A stretch of DNA of 64,000 bases from positions 64,469,589 to 64,533,588 of the forward strand of contig NC_079216.1 in the NCBI RefSeq assembly GCF_029633865.1. Reading direction: 5' to 3'. The notes under the pieces were generated by a model, which was given only the letters and a program-made list of their open reading frames with translations, ran no database searches and was not told the origin of the DNA. The DNA comes from Lampris incognitus. Taxonomy: Eukaryota > Chordata > Actinopteri > Lampriformes > Lampridae. Of the stretch, positions 12,543 through 22,428 are shown in pieces; positions within the stretch are counted from its first letter, which is position 1; every line of letters starts with the position of its first letter. The position numbers were made by a program, and so were the translations under genes.

Positions 12543-15500
12543 GTTTGTATAGCTGGTGGTGCCGCCTTATCAGATACTGCACACTCATGAAGTACTTCGT
12601 GAAGCTATGTTAAGAATATTAACCCAGTCGTTTTACTAGTCTGTCACTGTCAGGCGACAGTTGTGGGATGCAGATGGGCTCTGTTTAGGTATTGTCAGCT
12701 CTGTGTGATGTCCAGTCTGCTCACAGCTGAGCCATGGTGTGCCTTGCCTCTCCCAGGAGCTGACGGAGGAGTTGGTCGGTTCTCCTATCCCGGAGCCCAG
12801 ACAACGCTCCAGACTTCTGCGCTCCCACTCGGAGAGCTCCGATGAGCTGTCGGAGCTGGACCTCTCCCATGGCAAGAAAGACGCCTTCGTGCTGGAGGTG
12901 TGTGTGTGTGTGTGTGTGTATTAGCAAAAAAAATAGTTGTATTGCTCACTATGTGGTTGCATGTAAAACTGTCCTGACATTATTTGCCTCGTTCTTTGCA
13001 GATTGACGACACTGATGCTGTGGAGGACATCCACTCCCTTCTCACTGATGCCCCTCCCCCTGCAGGTATGCACCAGCTGTACTACTACTCTCAGCTGCTC
13101 CCGTTAGGGGTCGCCACAGCGGATTATCCGTTTTCATCTCTTCCTGTCCTCTGCATCTTCCTCTGTCACACCAGCCACTTGCATGTCCTCCCTCACCACA
13201 TCCATAAACCTCCTCTTTGGCCTTCCTCTTTTCCTCTTTCCTGGCAGCTCCATATTCAGCATCCTTCTCTCATTGTACCCAGCATCTCTCTTCTACACAT
13301 GTCCAAACCATCTCAATTTTGCCTCTCTTGCTTTGTCTCCAAACCGTCCAACCTGAGCTGTCCCTCGAATATACTCATTCCTAATCCTGTCCTTCTTCGT
13401 CACTCCCAAGGAAAATCTTGGCATCTTCAACTCTGCCACCTCCAGCTCCACCTCCTATTATAATTATAAATATAGTTGGTTTAGAGCTGGTGCATACTTC
13501 GATGCACCAGCTCTAAACCAACTATATGTCCAAACCAGCCACATTCTTACTGTATTGCATGTAGCTGTTGCCATAGCTCAGTGCTCTAATTCAGTGATTT
13601 CTAAATAAGGGTCTTGGGGGACCCACAGTACTGCTGGCTTTCTACTCTGCTAGGTAGTTAATTCAGTTCACTTGTCAGGTATTTCAGCCATCTAATCAGG
13701 GACTTCTGACACATGCATTCGTAAGTACACCAATTGTTTTAAATAGGATGAATGCATAAATAGCATAAATTGGCACATCAGATTGCCTTGAAACTCCTCC
13801 TCTTAAGTTGACTTGATTTTGGAGTGTCAATAAAAGGAGCCAGCAACCAAAACATAACTTTTTTTGGTGGTTTCTGATGTCATAAATGACCTGTTTGGAG
13901 GCCTGCACTGCACCAAAAAAGTGTCAAATAAGGCATGTCAGTTAATGCTTTCAGCATGTACGGGCTATTAGTCCCTGTACAGCCGATAAATATAAAGATC
14001 TCTCTGGCAGAATAGAGAGCCAACAGTACTTTGGGGTTCTTAGGAACATTTGAAAACTAGTAGAGTATGCACAGAAAGTTGAATCAGTTTATCTGGACAC
14101 AGCATTTATTGAGAGAAATGTTTCATCACTCATCTAAGGGACCTCTTCAGTCTCAACTGACTGCAGGTGTCCCACCCTTATAAACAATACAGTGGCATAA
14201 CGACCAAAACCAACAATCAGTTTCATATGCAAATTGCTGTGACCATTAACTAGAGTTACAATGGCCATGTGTACTATTCACAGGGGATTGGGGAATGGTT
14301 GCAATCACAGCATTGTAAGATGGCGACAGCTGTACTCTTAGCCGCACCCCCCCCCCCCAGTTCAGGGATGGTCGTTCCCTCTTCACATAGATGGCCCCTT
14401 TGACTCCCTGTTCAAACCAGTGTTCCTCCCTATCAAGGATGTGCACATCCTCATCCTTGAAGGAGTGGCCACTGGCCTGTAGATGGTGTAGACTGCGGAG
14501 TCCTGGCCTGACGCGTTAGCTCTAATGTGTTGTGCCATCCTCTTGGCCAGCGTCTGTTTGGTTTCCGCAATGTACAAGTCACTGCAATCCTCTCGGCACT
14601 TAACAGCGTACACTATATTGCTCTGTTTGTGTCGGGGACCCGATCCTTGTCGTGGACCAACTTCTGGTGCAGTGTGTTTTGGGGTTTGAAAGCAACTGAG
14701 ATGCGGTGTTTGGAAAATTCACATCTCAACTTTTCTGACACTCCCGCCACATACGGAGTCACCGCTGGTTTACACTTAGACAGCTGGTGTCCTTCTCCTC
14801 TCTTCGATCGGCTGGTGCACCGTTTGGATGTCTTCCTGGCTTTGACAAATGCCCAGTTAGGAAAACCACACTTAAACCAGGGCCTGTTTAATGTGGGATT
14901 TCTCCCCTTCCCCAGCCAAGTGAGTCAGTGGGGACATTGTCAGCTTGGTGGCACAGCGTCCTGATGACTGCTAGTTTGTGCTCCAGTGGCTGATGAGAGT
15001 CAAACCTTAAGTACTGATCAGTATGTGTTGGTTTACGGTAAACATCAAATGTCACCCATTGCAATTTCACAGTGTAAGAAGGCTAACCTGTCATTTTTCA
15101 CATCTTCCCTGGTGAACTTGATGTGGTTGTCCACAGAGTTAATGTGGTTGGTGAAATGTGGTACAGCCTGCAATGTAATTTTAACCCATGTGTCATCCAC
15201 AAATCTGAACCAATGGCTAGGTGGTGCCCATGGCAAGGACATCAGAGCCCTCTTTTCCACTTCCTCCATATAAAAGTTTTGGACTGCATTGTTGATAATG
15301 GTGGGATACCTGCAGTCAGTTGAGACTGATGAAGAGGTCGCTTAGATGAGTGATGAAACGTTTCTCTCAATAAACGTTGTGTCCAGATGAACTGATTCGA
15401 CTTTCTGTGATTGCCTTACCTGGATTATTGAGCATGCATCAATACAGTATATAGAGTATTATTAATCCTCTGCCCTTCTGTGTCTCTTTCTCACTTGATC

Positions 15501-18500
15501 TCCACCAGGGCGGCACGGTAGCCCAGTGGTTAGCGCTGTCGCCTCACAGCAAGAAGGTCCTGGGTTTGAACCCCAGGGTTGTCCAACCTTGGGAGGTCAT
15601 CCCAGGCCGTCCTCTGTGTGGAGTTTGCATGTTTTCTGTGGGTGCTCCGCTTTCTCCCACTGTTAGAATGACATGCATGTTAGGGTTGATACTCCTGTCT
15701 GTGCCCCTGACCGAGGCATGGCAAGACGAACTGGAGTTGGTCCCCGGGCACTGCACGGCAGCTGCCCACTGCTCCCAGCTACACAGCTAGGATGGGTTAA
15801 ATGAAGAGCAGAATTTCCTCACGAGGACTAATAAAGTGTCTCTCATCTTGGGTCTTTAGGCTTCTACAGCTGTAACACTGAGCTCATGCCTGGGATTTAC
15901 AACTGGACTTCAGGACTACAGGTCATTGAATACATCAAACGTTCTTCTTTCCTCCAAACCACCCTCTATTCTGTTTTTCTCTTTGCTAATCCCCTTCCTC
16001 TTGTGTTTATTTTCCAGATGTTTACGTCAGTGCGGGTCTTTAGGTTGAGTAATGCGACTCTTACCAATCAGGGTCTGAACAAGATCTTCAATGATCTCTG
16101 TGAGAACCTTTTAAAAGTAAGGAACTCCTGTGGGTCAGTAAGTCAATGTTTGTGTCATTATGCAGCAGTAACTCTCTCCAGGTTGGAAAGTGTTTCTACT
16201 GAGAAGATTTGTTCTCGTACTGATGTAATAGGGAAAGTATACTGCATGTGGCAGGACTGTGCATACTCGGTATCCTGTTATGATTGTAATTTGTTTCAAA
16301 TCTACATGATGTGTGTGGCAGAGTTTGTACTTCAAGCTGCGTTCCATGATCCCCTGCTGCCTTTGTCATCTCAACTTCACTGTAGCAGTCCCGGAAGAGG
16401 AACTTATCCAGGTGACTGTTGGTCCTTAGTCACACAACTTGGATGAACCTCTGAATCATAAAATAATGTAAATTACAATATTGGAGGTAATTAATACAGT
16501 ACCACTTTACTCTTTTTCACTTCCTGTACCCCTCTCTAGGTTGCAGTGACAGCGGTTGCCATGAGTTTTGACAAGGACCATACTCAGGAGAAGCCAGGCG
16601 ACAAGGCCATCACCAAAGGTCAGGGTGATGAAGGACCTCAGGATGCCTATAAAGTGAATTAACTCTGGGAAAAAGAACCATTTTCTTGCGGCAGGAGTGT
16701 GGGACGAGGCTGAAACAAGAGTCTTTGTGTGTGCTTCTTTCAGGAGTTAGCGAGAATGAAGAGCAGCTGCAGTTTCCCCTGGAGCTGTGCACTGAGTCAT
16801 CTGCCAACAATCAGCCGTTAGCCAAAATCTCAGGTAGACTTTAATCCTCACCCTCATCTTTTGCTCCCTCGCCTTCTCTCATTCACTAACAGGCCACACC
16901 CATCTCCCCCTACCCGCACTCCAGGTACAGTCTCTTTATTCACTCCAGCTGCAAAAATCTGCCAAAATCACCTGTTAATGATACCTCCAGCAGGTAAATA
17001 AATGGTAACGTCTCCTAGCCTACAGAGTCGTGGTTATGTAGTGAACTTTAGACCACTGGTTCTCAACCTTTTCAAGTTGCGACTCCCCCAGAACAATCAG
17101 GTAATCAGGTTGGTGCCCCCCCCTACACTGGGGGGGGGGCATTTAACTTGGACATTTAACTCATGACACCCCGATGCAAACACATTTGATCACTCATAAA
17201 CTGTCTTCCCGAGACTGTGCAGGGATTACTGTAATATAACACATGAAAGCTACCGAACTCACACAGGAAGACCATTGCTTTACCCACAGACAGAACAGCT
17301 AATTCGATTTTTGCTTTAATTAGGGTTCTTAGATTTACTGAAATAATGGCCCCTCATGTGCATACACAATTTGACTCTCACAAACACACTCAAAATCTAT
17401 TCTAACGCAAATTATACCACTAATACAGGCAATGTAATGTAAAAACTATAACTCAGTCTATATCCAGCCATCCGTTATCCAAGCCGCTTATCCGATTTCG
17501 GGTCATGGAATGCTGGAGCCTATCCCAGCAGTCATTGGGCGGCAGGCGGGGAGACACCCTGGACAGGCCGCCAGTCCATCACAGGGCCGACACATTCACA
17601 CCTAGGGACAATTCTGTTCAGCCGATTCACCTGACCCACATGTCTTTGGACTGTTGGAGGAAACTGGTGCATCCAGAGGAAAGCCACACAGACCAACCCG
17701 GGACGACCCCCAAGGTTGGACAACCCTGGAGCTCAAACCCAGGACCTTCTTGCTGTGAAGCACTAATCACTGTGCCACCGCGCCGCCCCCACTGTGGGCT
17801 AGGTGTCGCAAATTGTGGTCACTTGCATGCAAGCGCGTCCTACTAAACGTTAGTCTTTGTATATCAACTATATACTTTAACCTTGTTCTGGACTGCACAT
17901 GCTTTAGTCTGCTGTTGTCCTCCACGCACAATAGCCACCAAGACCGCTGGATCCCAGGGTCCCCTTAAGAAGCTGACGCTCGAAAAGTATCCCTATTATA
18001 TGCACAGAAGCTGTTATTGCTGATGTGTGTCTCCAGGTGAATCATATGACACAAAATTGAATGCGTTTTCAAAGGTGACAATGATATATGTTAAATTTCT
18101 GTAACATTCAATGCCAGCAATGTTGGTTTATGCTGGCCCTGATATGAAGAATGATTATTATTATCTTCTAGACGTACATACGTTTAGTAATGTATTGCTC
18201 TCTGAGGGCACCACCGCCTTTCGTACTCTTGACGGCACAGCAATTAAAGAGACAGTACACCCTATTTTTCACATCAGGTGCACCGTGAGTCTGGACAGTT
18301 TCGTGATCGTTTGCGCCACAACCATCTGGCGACCCCCGGAAATTATCTCACGACCCCCTTGGGGGGTCCCGACCCCCAGGTTGAGAACCAGTGCTTTAGA
18401 CAGCGGTGTGACATCTAGATACCAGTTGTCCCTAAGGTATAGCATGACACTTGCTGCTGATGTGAGGATGGATGATTTGGTGTAAGCCTCATAGCAGACC

Positions 18501-18687
18501 TTCCGTTCACATCCCTTGAGAACTGTACACGGTCCGGATTAAAAATGAATGAACCTACACAGCCATATATGTTATGACATTAGAATTTAGGCTTGGAAAA
18601 GGCATCATTCATACGAGTCCCCAAAGCAGAAAGCCCGGGGGTTGTCAGACCTCAGCATACACCCTGCTGAGTGTGGAGGTAGTTTAT

Positions 18688-18721
<34 letters not shown>

Positions 18722-20437
18722 CAACAGGAGTCCCAGAGAATGCCGCCATCTCATCCAGGGGTAAGCTCTCCTTCTTGTCTTCCACCTCCCCCACCCCACC
18801 TCCTGGCTACCATGAAAACTACATTGCCCTGTTGTGATTTCTCATCCTTTTGTCTCTTTGGACACAGTAACCTTGCACCGCTCCCAAACGTCATCCTCTT
18901 ATGTTCTTTTTCTGTTTGTTTTGTTTTCGTTTTGTTTTTGTGTCCTGTTTTTTTTGTTTTTTGTTTTTTGTTTTTTTCTCTGTTTGCGCGTGTGTGTGCG
19001 TGCGTGTGTGTGTGTGTGGCTGGCTGGTGTGTGTATGCTTGCACTGGTGTGTTCTGTTTGTGTACATGTGTTCTCTCCAGCTCCCTCCGTTGATTACGGT
19101 TCCTTTGCAGACAGATGCAGCACCTGGCTAGAGCTGCTTAGGCTGAAAGCTCACACCATAAGACGAGGATCAGTTAAGACAAGTAGGAGGACACAGTCTC
19201 TAGCACACTCTGGTGATCATTCTCACGTACACAGCGCAGTTTCTCTCACACACCCACACACACACACACACCCTCCCTGCATGCCGCCGGGGGGCGGAGT
19301 ATTGTAAATCAAGCACCGGCTTATTAGCTAGAGTGTGAAAGTTGAAGCCCCGCCCCTCAAAGGGATCCCCCCTGTCGGCAGATGTGCCCCGAAGTCCCTC
19401 TGACTCTGTGACCATGGTAGTGTAAAAGGTAGAAGTATTGTCCCGCTCAGTGTCCAGCCTCTTTCCCTTAGGCGTTTGCTTTAATCTGTACAGGTAGGGT
19501 GGGTTGCAGCACAATGGTGACGAGTTGCTGAAGGCCCCCCCCCCCCTTCAATTTTTTATTTTTCTGCATATAGTGCCTATTTATTAGCCTGGTTTGCTGA
19601 ATGTAGTTTTATTTGTGGTAGAGCAGAACCGTAGGCAACCTTCTCCTTCCCTTAGCTTCCCTCTTACAGTACTTTTAATTTCATCCTGTCAACAAAACAT
19701 TTAAAGGTGTTCAGTAGTGTGGCGGTCTATTCCGTCGCCTACCAACACGGGGATCGCCAGTTCGAATCCCCGTGTTACCTCCGGCTCGGTTGGGCGTCCC
19801 TACAGACACAATTGGCCGCGTCTGCGGGTGGGTAGCCGGATGTGGGTATGTATCCTGGTCGCTGCACTAGCGCCTCCTCTGGTCGGTCGGGGTGCCTGTT
19901 CGGGGGGGAGGGGGAACTGGGGGGAATAGCCTGAACCTCCCACGCGCTACGTCCACCCGGTGAGACTCCTCGCTGTCAGGTGAAAAGGAGTAGCCGGCGA
20001 CTCCACATGTATCAGAGGAGGCGTGTGGTAGTCTGCAGCCCTCCCTGGATCGGCAGAGGGGGTGGAGCAGCGACCGGGACGGCTCGGAAGAGTGGGATAA
20101 TTGGATTGGAAAAAGGGGGGGGGGGATTTTTAAGAAAGACCATATCCCTGAATACTTGGATAGCTCTTTTAGTAATTGCTAAAATACTCCCCTTATTTGT
20201 AACCCACTGAAAGTGTTGCATCACGTTAAAGCTTGGGACGGGGGAGGATGCCTCTGTGTGAGATCTCCTACTATACCGAGTCACTGTGCAGGAGATGAAC
20301 TGCAATTTAATGTGTCTGAATTGGCTCTGAAGGTTCCCGGCTCGGTGGACGTGAGCAACACTGATCGGCTTGCAGTAGAAGAAGTAACATCTTTCACACT
20401 CTCGCTCATTTACTTGTGCCCAGCTGAGCTCATAGTT

Positions 20438-20471
<34 letters not shown>

Positions 20472-22428
20472 CCCAAAGCCTCTCTCACACACATCCAAAC
20501 AGTCTCCAAGAAACACTACTCACTCACGCACTTCATCATACGGTAGTACTGTATCCCCAGATATGGACACTTGTAAACATACACAGCTGTGCCCAGGTCT
20601 GTCTGTCTGTCTGCAGACACTGTGTGGCTGTCTTTTTGTCCTCAGCTGCATGAGACGCATGGCAGTGCATGCTTTTTGATTGGTTATACTACCACACATC
20701 CACCATTGCATATAAACTCAGTCTTTTAAATGTAAACCATTGCGTACCCGCACTCACATGTAAGTATACACTCACTTTGGCGTGCACAGCTCTTCCCTGC
20801 TGTACAGTGTACCTGCACTCACAGCTGCGATTCCACATTTCTTCAGCCTCACAGCTCATATCTGCTTTATCCTGTATTATTTTCGAACTGTTCCCATCTC
20901 TTTTCCCTCTTGTATCCCCTTCCTTATGTCGTCCTCATCCTTCTCACGGACCCCCGCTGTGTCCCACTCCCTTGGCTCTGTCTCGGATCTATAGTCTCGT
21001 CGTCGGAGCGCTGCAGTCCACTGCCCGAGGGACGTTCCCGCTCACTGCGCTCCACCCGCTCGTTTGGCGGCAGCTCCGTCACCGTGGTGAAGATGACGCC
21101 GCTCTCCTTCCTCCCCGGGACGCGCATCATCAAGTACCTTGGGATCATCAACATGTTCTTTATCAGGGAGACCACGTCACTACGCGAGGTATGAGCGACA
21201 CCAGAGGGCCAAAAATCTCCCTCGCGGCCATTGCTGACACACCTGTTGCACTTGTAACATCTGTGATGTGTGTGTCTTGCCAGGAGGGTGGCGTCAGTGG
21301 TTTCCTTCACTCATTCATAGCAGAGGTGTTCGCCATGGTCCGAGCCCATGTGGCAGCCCTGGGGGGCAATGCAGTGGTTTCCTATAGCATGAAAGAATGT
21401 GTGTTTATGGAAAACCCCAACAAGAACCAGGTACACACAAACATGTTCAAAGTTTTATTTTTGAATAGAATAGAACTATTTGTCATTGTATAAGTACAAC
21501 GAAATTTGAAAGTGCAGTTCTTATCAGTTCAAAAATCAATATAAAAAGAATAAAAAAACATAAAGCACACACACACATTCATTTCTACATTCTACTGAAG
21601 ACCAACATATTGCACAAAAAGTACGGAATCAAGACTTAGCAGCATTTAGTGAGGTTATGGCTCGGGGATAGAAACTGTTCTTTAGTCTGTTTGTCCGAGC
21701 TCTTATTGTCCTGTAACGGCTGCCTGAGGGCAGCTGTTCAAACAGATGGTGTCCTGGGTGAGTGGGGTCCTTGAGGATGCCATGGGCTTTTTTTTTTTTT
21801 ATTCTGATTTTCTCCCAATTTAGTGGCCAATCGATCCCTATTTTAGTTCAAACACCCTCCCTCGTACTGCATGCGTTCGCCAACTGCATCTCTCCGGCCG
21901 GCAGTCTCGAAGGAGACGCCTCGCTACTTTCGTGACAAGGCGAATCCATGCCGAACCACTGCTTTTTCCGACACACCCAGAGATGCATTCACGTGACGAA
22001 CACAAGCCGACTCCGCCCCCCTCCCGAAGACAGCGTTGCCAATTATTGCTGCTTCCTCGAGTCCGGCCATAGTCGGATCTGACGAGACCGGGGCGCGAAC
22101 CCCAGTCCCCAGTGGGCAACTGCATCGACACAAAGCCGATGCTTAGACCGCTACACCACCGCGGACCCTAGCATCCTCAAACTTAAATCATTTGCAAGCT
22201 GATAGAAGTACAAATTCCCTTTGTATAAATTAGGTTTTTAATACAGATGTCAACATGCTGAACTGAAGTGGTCATTTACCCTCTTCTTTGTTCTCTTTCC
22301 AGGCTCAGTGTCTTATTAATGTGAGCGGGGATGCCGTCATCTTCGTCAGAGACACAGAGCAAGATGCCACGCCCCCTATGACAAACAGCGGGCAGGCCTC
22401 CAGCAGCGGCACTGATGAGACGACATAG
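1423..22428 (+). CDS. c2cd5: C2 domain-containing protein 5 (3' twenty exons)
   Basis: Partial gene; 20 exons seen: 1423-1511, 4752-4860, 9345-9459, 9809-9898, 10026-10137, 10277-10356, 11150-11336, 11446-11610, 12757-12897, 13002-13065, 15860-15921, 16018-16116, 16322-16411, 16540-16618, 16744-16833, 18728-18760, 19081-19182, 20995-21188, 21284-21430, 22303-22428 (TAG). All join in frame (2174 nt, about 723 codons) with AG/GT borders. The product matches vertebrate C2CD5/CDP138 throughout, for example GCHAVVGYSESTSI, CGFCHIPYDEFNMPFPAQL, SHGKKDAFVLEIDDTDA and YLGIINMFFIRETTSLRE. The N-terminal C2 domain (roughly the first 280 residues) lies upstream of the window. The family protein is an Akt2 substrate, binds membrane lipid with Ca2+ and promotes GLUT4 vesicle fusion in adipocytes. 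Recurrent AVV(G/S)Y motifs recall YbjQ-like folds. A CxxC-x17-CxxC pair in exon 10026-10137 could bind zinc (inference). Confidence 0.96.
3162..3328 (+). mobile_element. tRNA-derived SINE (short type)
   Basis: The head carries an A box (tagccgaatggttac) and a B box (ggtttgattccg) spaced as in a tRNA. A tail of aaaatgcccaaagaacagtc ending in an A-rich run follows. It is not a tRNA gene because the acceptor and anticodon arms do not pair. Confidence 0.65.
3806..4010 (+). repeat. (AT)n plus 'ccgctacaatgtagcgg' repeat
   Basis: An (AT)n tract (3814-3870) runs into tactagaagaaccccgctac and a C-rich tail. The same module occurs inverted at 27948-28090, also fused to (AT)n, so it is a dispersed family and not a local oddity. 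The ccgctacaatgtagcgg core is an inverted repeat. Confidence 0.7.
4014..4053. repeat. 15-bp perfect inverted repeat
   Basis: The arms TGTCCCCAACCCAGA and its complement are separated by 10 nt. The hairpin lies at the edge of the preceding dispersed repeat. Confidence 0.7.
4861..5923. other. c2cd5: C2CD5 intron, no feature seen
   Basis: Unique-looking intronic sequence; I see no exon of C2CD5 and no repeat family. Confidence 0.4.
5924..6360 (-). mobile_element. tRNA-derived SINE family A, copy 1
   Basis: About 430 bp. Read on the minus strand, the head has a tRNA-like A box (gcgtggcggtctactcc) and a B box near the start, then a body with gcgcctcctctggtc, ctcactgtcaggtgaaaaga and a 3' end of ggccaggtacaatcgggg plus a poly-purine tail. 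Eleven copies occur in the window. It resembles abundant acanthomorph fish SINEs such as the cichlid AFC family (from memory, not verified). Confidence 0.85.
6361..8741. other. c2cd5: C2CD5 intron, no feature seen
   Basis: No exon was recognised. There are short GA-rich and CT-rich runs around 7140-7220 and 7420-7550 but no clear mobile element. Confidence 0.4.
8742..9153. repeat. 34-bp minisatellite, about 12 copies
   Basis: The unit begins cagacagatcagtacaccag and ends ctctgtttctctg. Copies are nearly identical, with single-base variants (accag to agcag). Open frames across it arise because the unit lacks stops; it lies in an intron just before the exon at 9345. Confidence 0.95.
10504..10942 (+). 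mobile_element. SINE family A, copy 2, with long flanking duplication
   Basis: Full-length plus-strand copy in the C2CD5 intron. It is bounded by a direct repeat at 10459-10503 and 10943-10983 (both run from aagtatttcag to aatgtaacacttg), interpreted as a target-site duplication. Confidence 0.9.
11611..12756. other. c2cd5: C2CD5 intron with (GT)n
   Basis: This intron contains an interrupted (GT)n at 12485-12539. Nothing else was recognised. Confidence 0.6.
13068..13460 (-). mobile_element. Non-LTR retrotransposon 3' fragment (RTE-like)
   Basis: The minus strand encodes a degraded version of the C-terminal segment common in fish non-LTR elements (LRWFGHV-, GRRKRGRPKRRF- and MIRCGDP-like pieces), ending in the gagcagctgagag region. 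It is truncated and full of disruptions, and was probably left by a 5'-truncated insertion. Confidence 0.7.
13470..13527. repeat. Perfect 26-bp stem, 6-nt loop
   Basis: Arm 13470-13495 is the exact reverse complement of arm 13502-13527; the loop is acttcg. It sits beside the RTE-like fragment in a C2CD5 intron. Confidence 0.95.
14081..15430 (-). mobile_element. Penelope-like retrotransposon remnant
   Basis: On the minus strand, a reverse-transcriptase piece (WFRFVDDTWVKI, HINSVDNHIKFTRED, VYRKPTHTDQYLRFDSHQPL) precedes a GIY-YIG endonuclease-like piece (YAVKCREDCSDLYIAETKQ, then LAKRMAQH). This RT-then-GIY-YIG order marks endonuclease-bearing Penelope-like elements. The frame is broken in several places and the RT is incomplete, so it is dead. 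The two ends (ttgaatcagtttatctgg and ccagatgaactgattcgac) are inverted copies of each other. Confidence 0.88.
15508..15840 (+). mobile_element. SINE family B, variant tail
   Basis: The tRNA-like head has an A box tagcccagtggttagc and a B box gggtttgaaccc, followed by the conserved gtgtggagtttgcatgtttt core. The 3' half (ctgtgcccctgaccgaggc to aataaagtgtc) differs from other family-B copies and recurs inverted at 28905-29040. Confidence 0.85.
17054..18393. mobile_element. hAT-type non-autonomous element with exact 8-bp TSD
   Basis: The terminal inverted repeats are exact over CACTGGTTCTCAACC. The 8-bp direct repeats CTTTAGAC stand at 17046-17053 and 18394-18401. The 1340 bp include a nested SINE at 17464-17792. 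No transposase was recognised. Confidence 0.92.
17464..17792 (-). mobile_element. SINE family B nested in the hAT element
   Basis: The minus-strand copy runs from the tRNA-like head (ggcggcgcggtggcacagtg) through the gtgtgg/ggacatgtggg core to a tail ending ggataacggatggctgg. It inserted after the hAT element, which continues on both sides. Confidence 0.88.
18728..18760 (+). CDS. c2cd5: C2CD5 33-nt micro-exon
   Basis: An 11-codon exon (residues VPENAAISSRG), entered and left in phase 1, so it can be skipped without a frameshift. Its acceptor (gacaacag) follows directly on a (GT)n tract at 18690-18720 and its donor is G|gtaagc. I infer it is alternatively spliced; no transcript evidence is available here. 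Confidence 0.6.
19081..19182 (+). CDS. c2cd5: C2CD5 cassette exon encoding SVDYGSFADRC segment
   Basis: A 102-nt phase-1/phase-1 exon encoding SVDYGSFADRCSTWLELL and then LKAHTIRRGSVKT. It matches a segment I recall from long mammalian C2CD5 isoforms and absent from shorter ones. It has a good pyrimidine tract and ctccag acceptor; the donor is A|gtagga. The basic RRGS stretch resembles a kinase target (inference). Confidence 0.85.
19706..20128 (+). mobile_element. SINE family A, copy 3
   Basis: Near full-length plus copy, from gtggcggtctattccg to the G-rich tail at 20115. The extreme 5' end is lost. Confidence 0.85.
21462..21790. mobile_element. Degraded retroelement fragment
   Basis: Segments such as cattgtataagtacaacgaa and ggctgcctgagggcagctg are typical of an abundant teleost retroelement 3' region. 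The family cannot be fixed from this sequence alone. Confidence 0.5.
21795..22168 (-). mobile_element. tRNA-derived SINE family C
   Basis: The minus-strand head reads gcggtggtgtagcggtctaa (A box region) and later ggttcgcgccccg (B box). The body is unlike families A and B; the 3' end is at the T-rich run near 21795. Confidence 0.75.

Noticed and set aside
20669..21493. 274-codon plus-strand open frame over C2CD5 exons
   Set aside because: It reads the exon at 20995 in the wrong frame and only partly overlaps the true exon at 21284; the spliced C2CD5 model explains the region.
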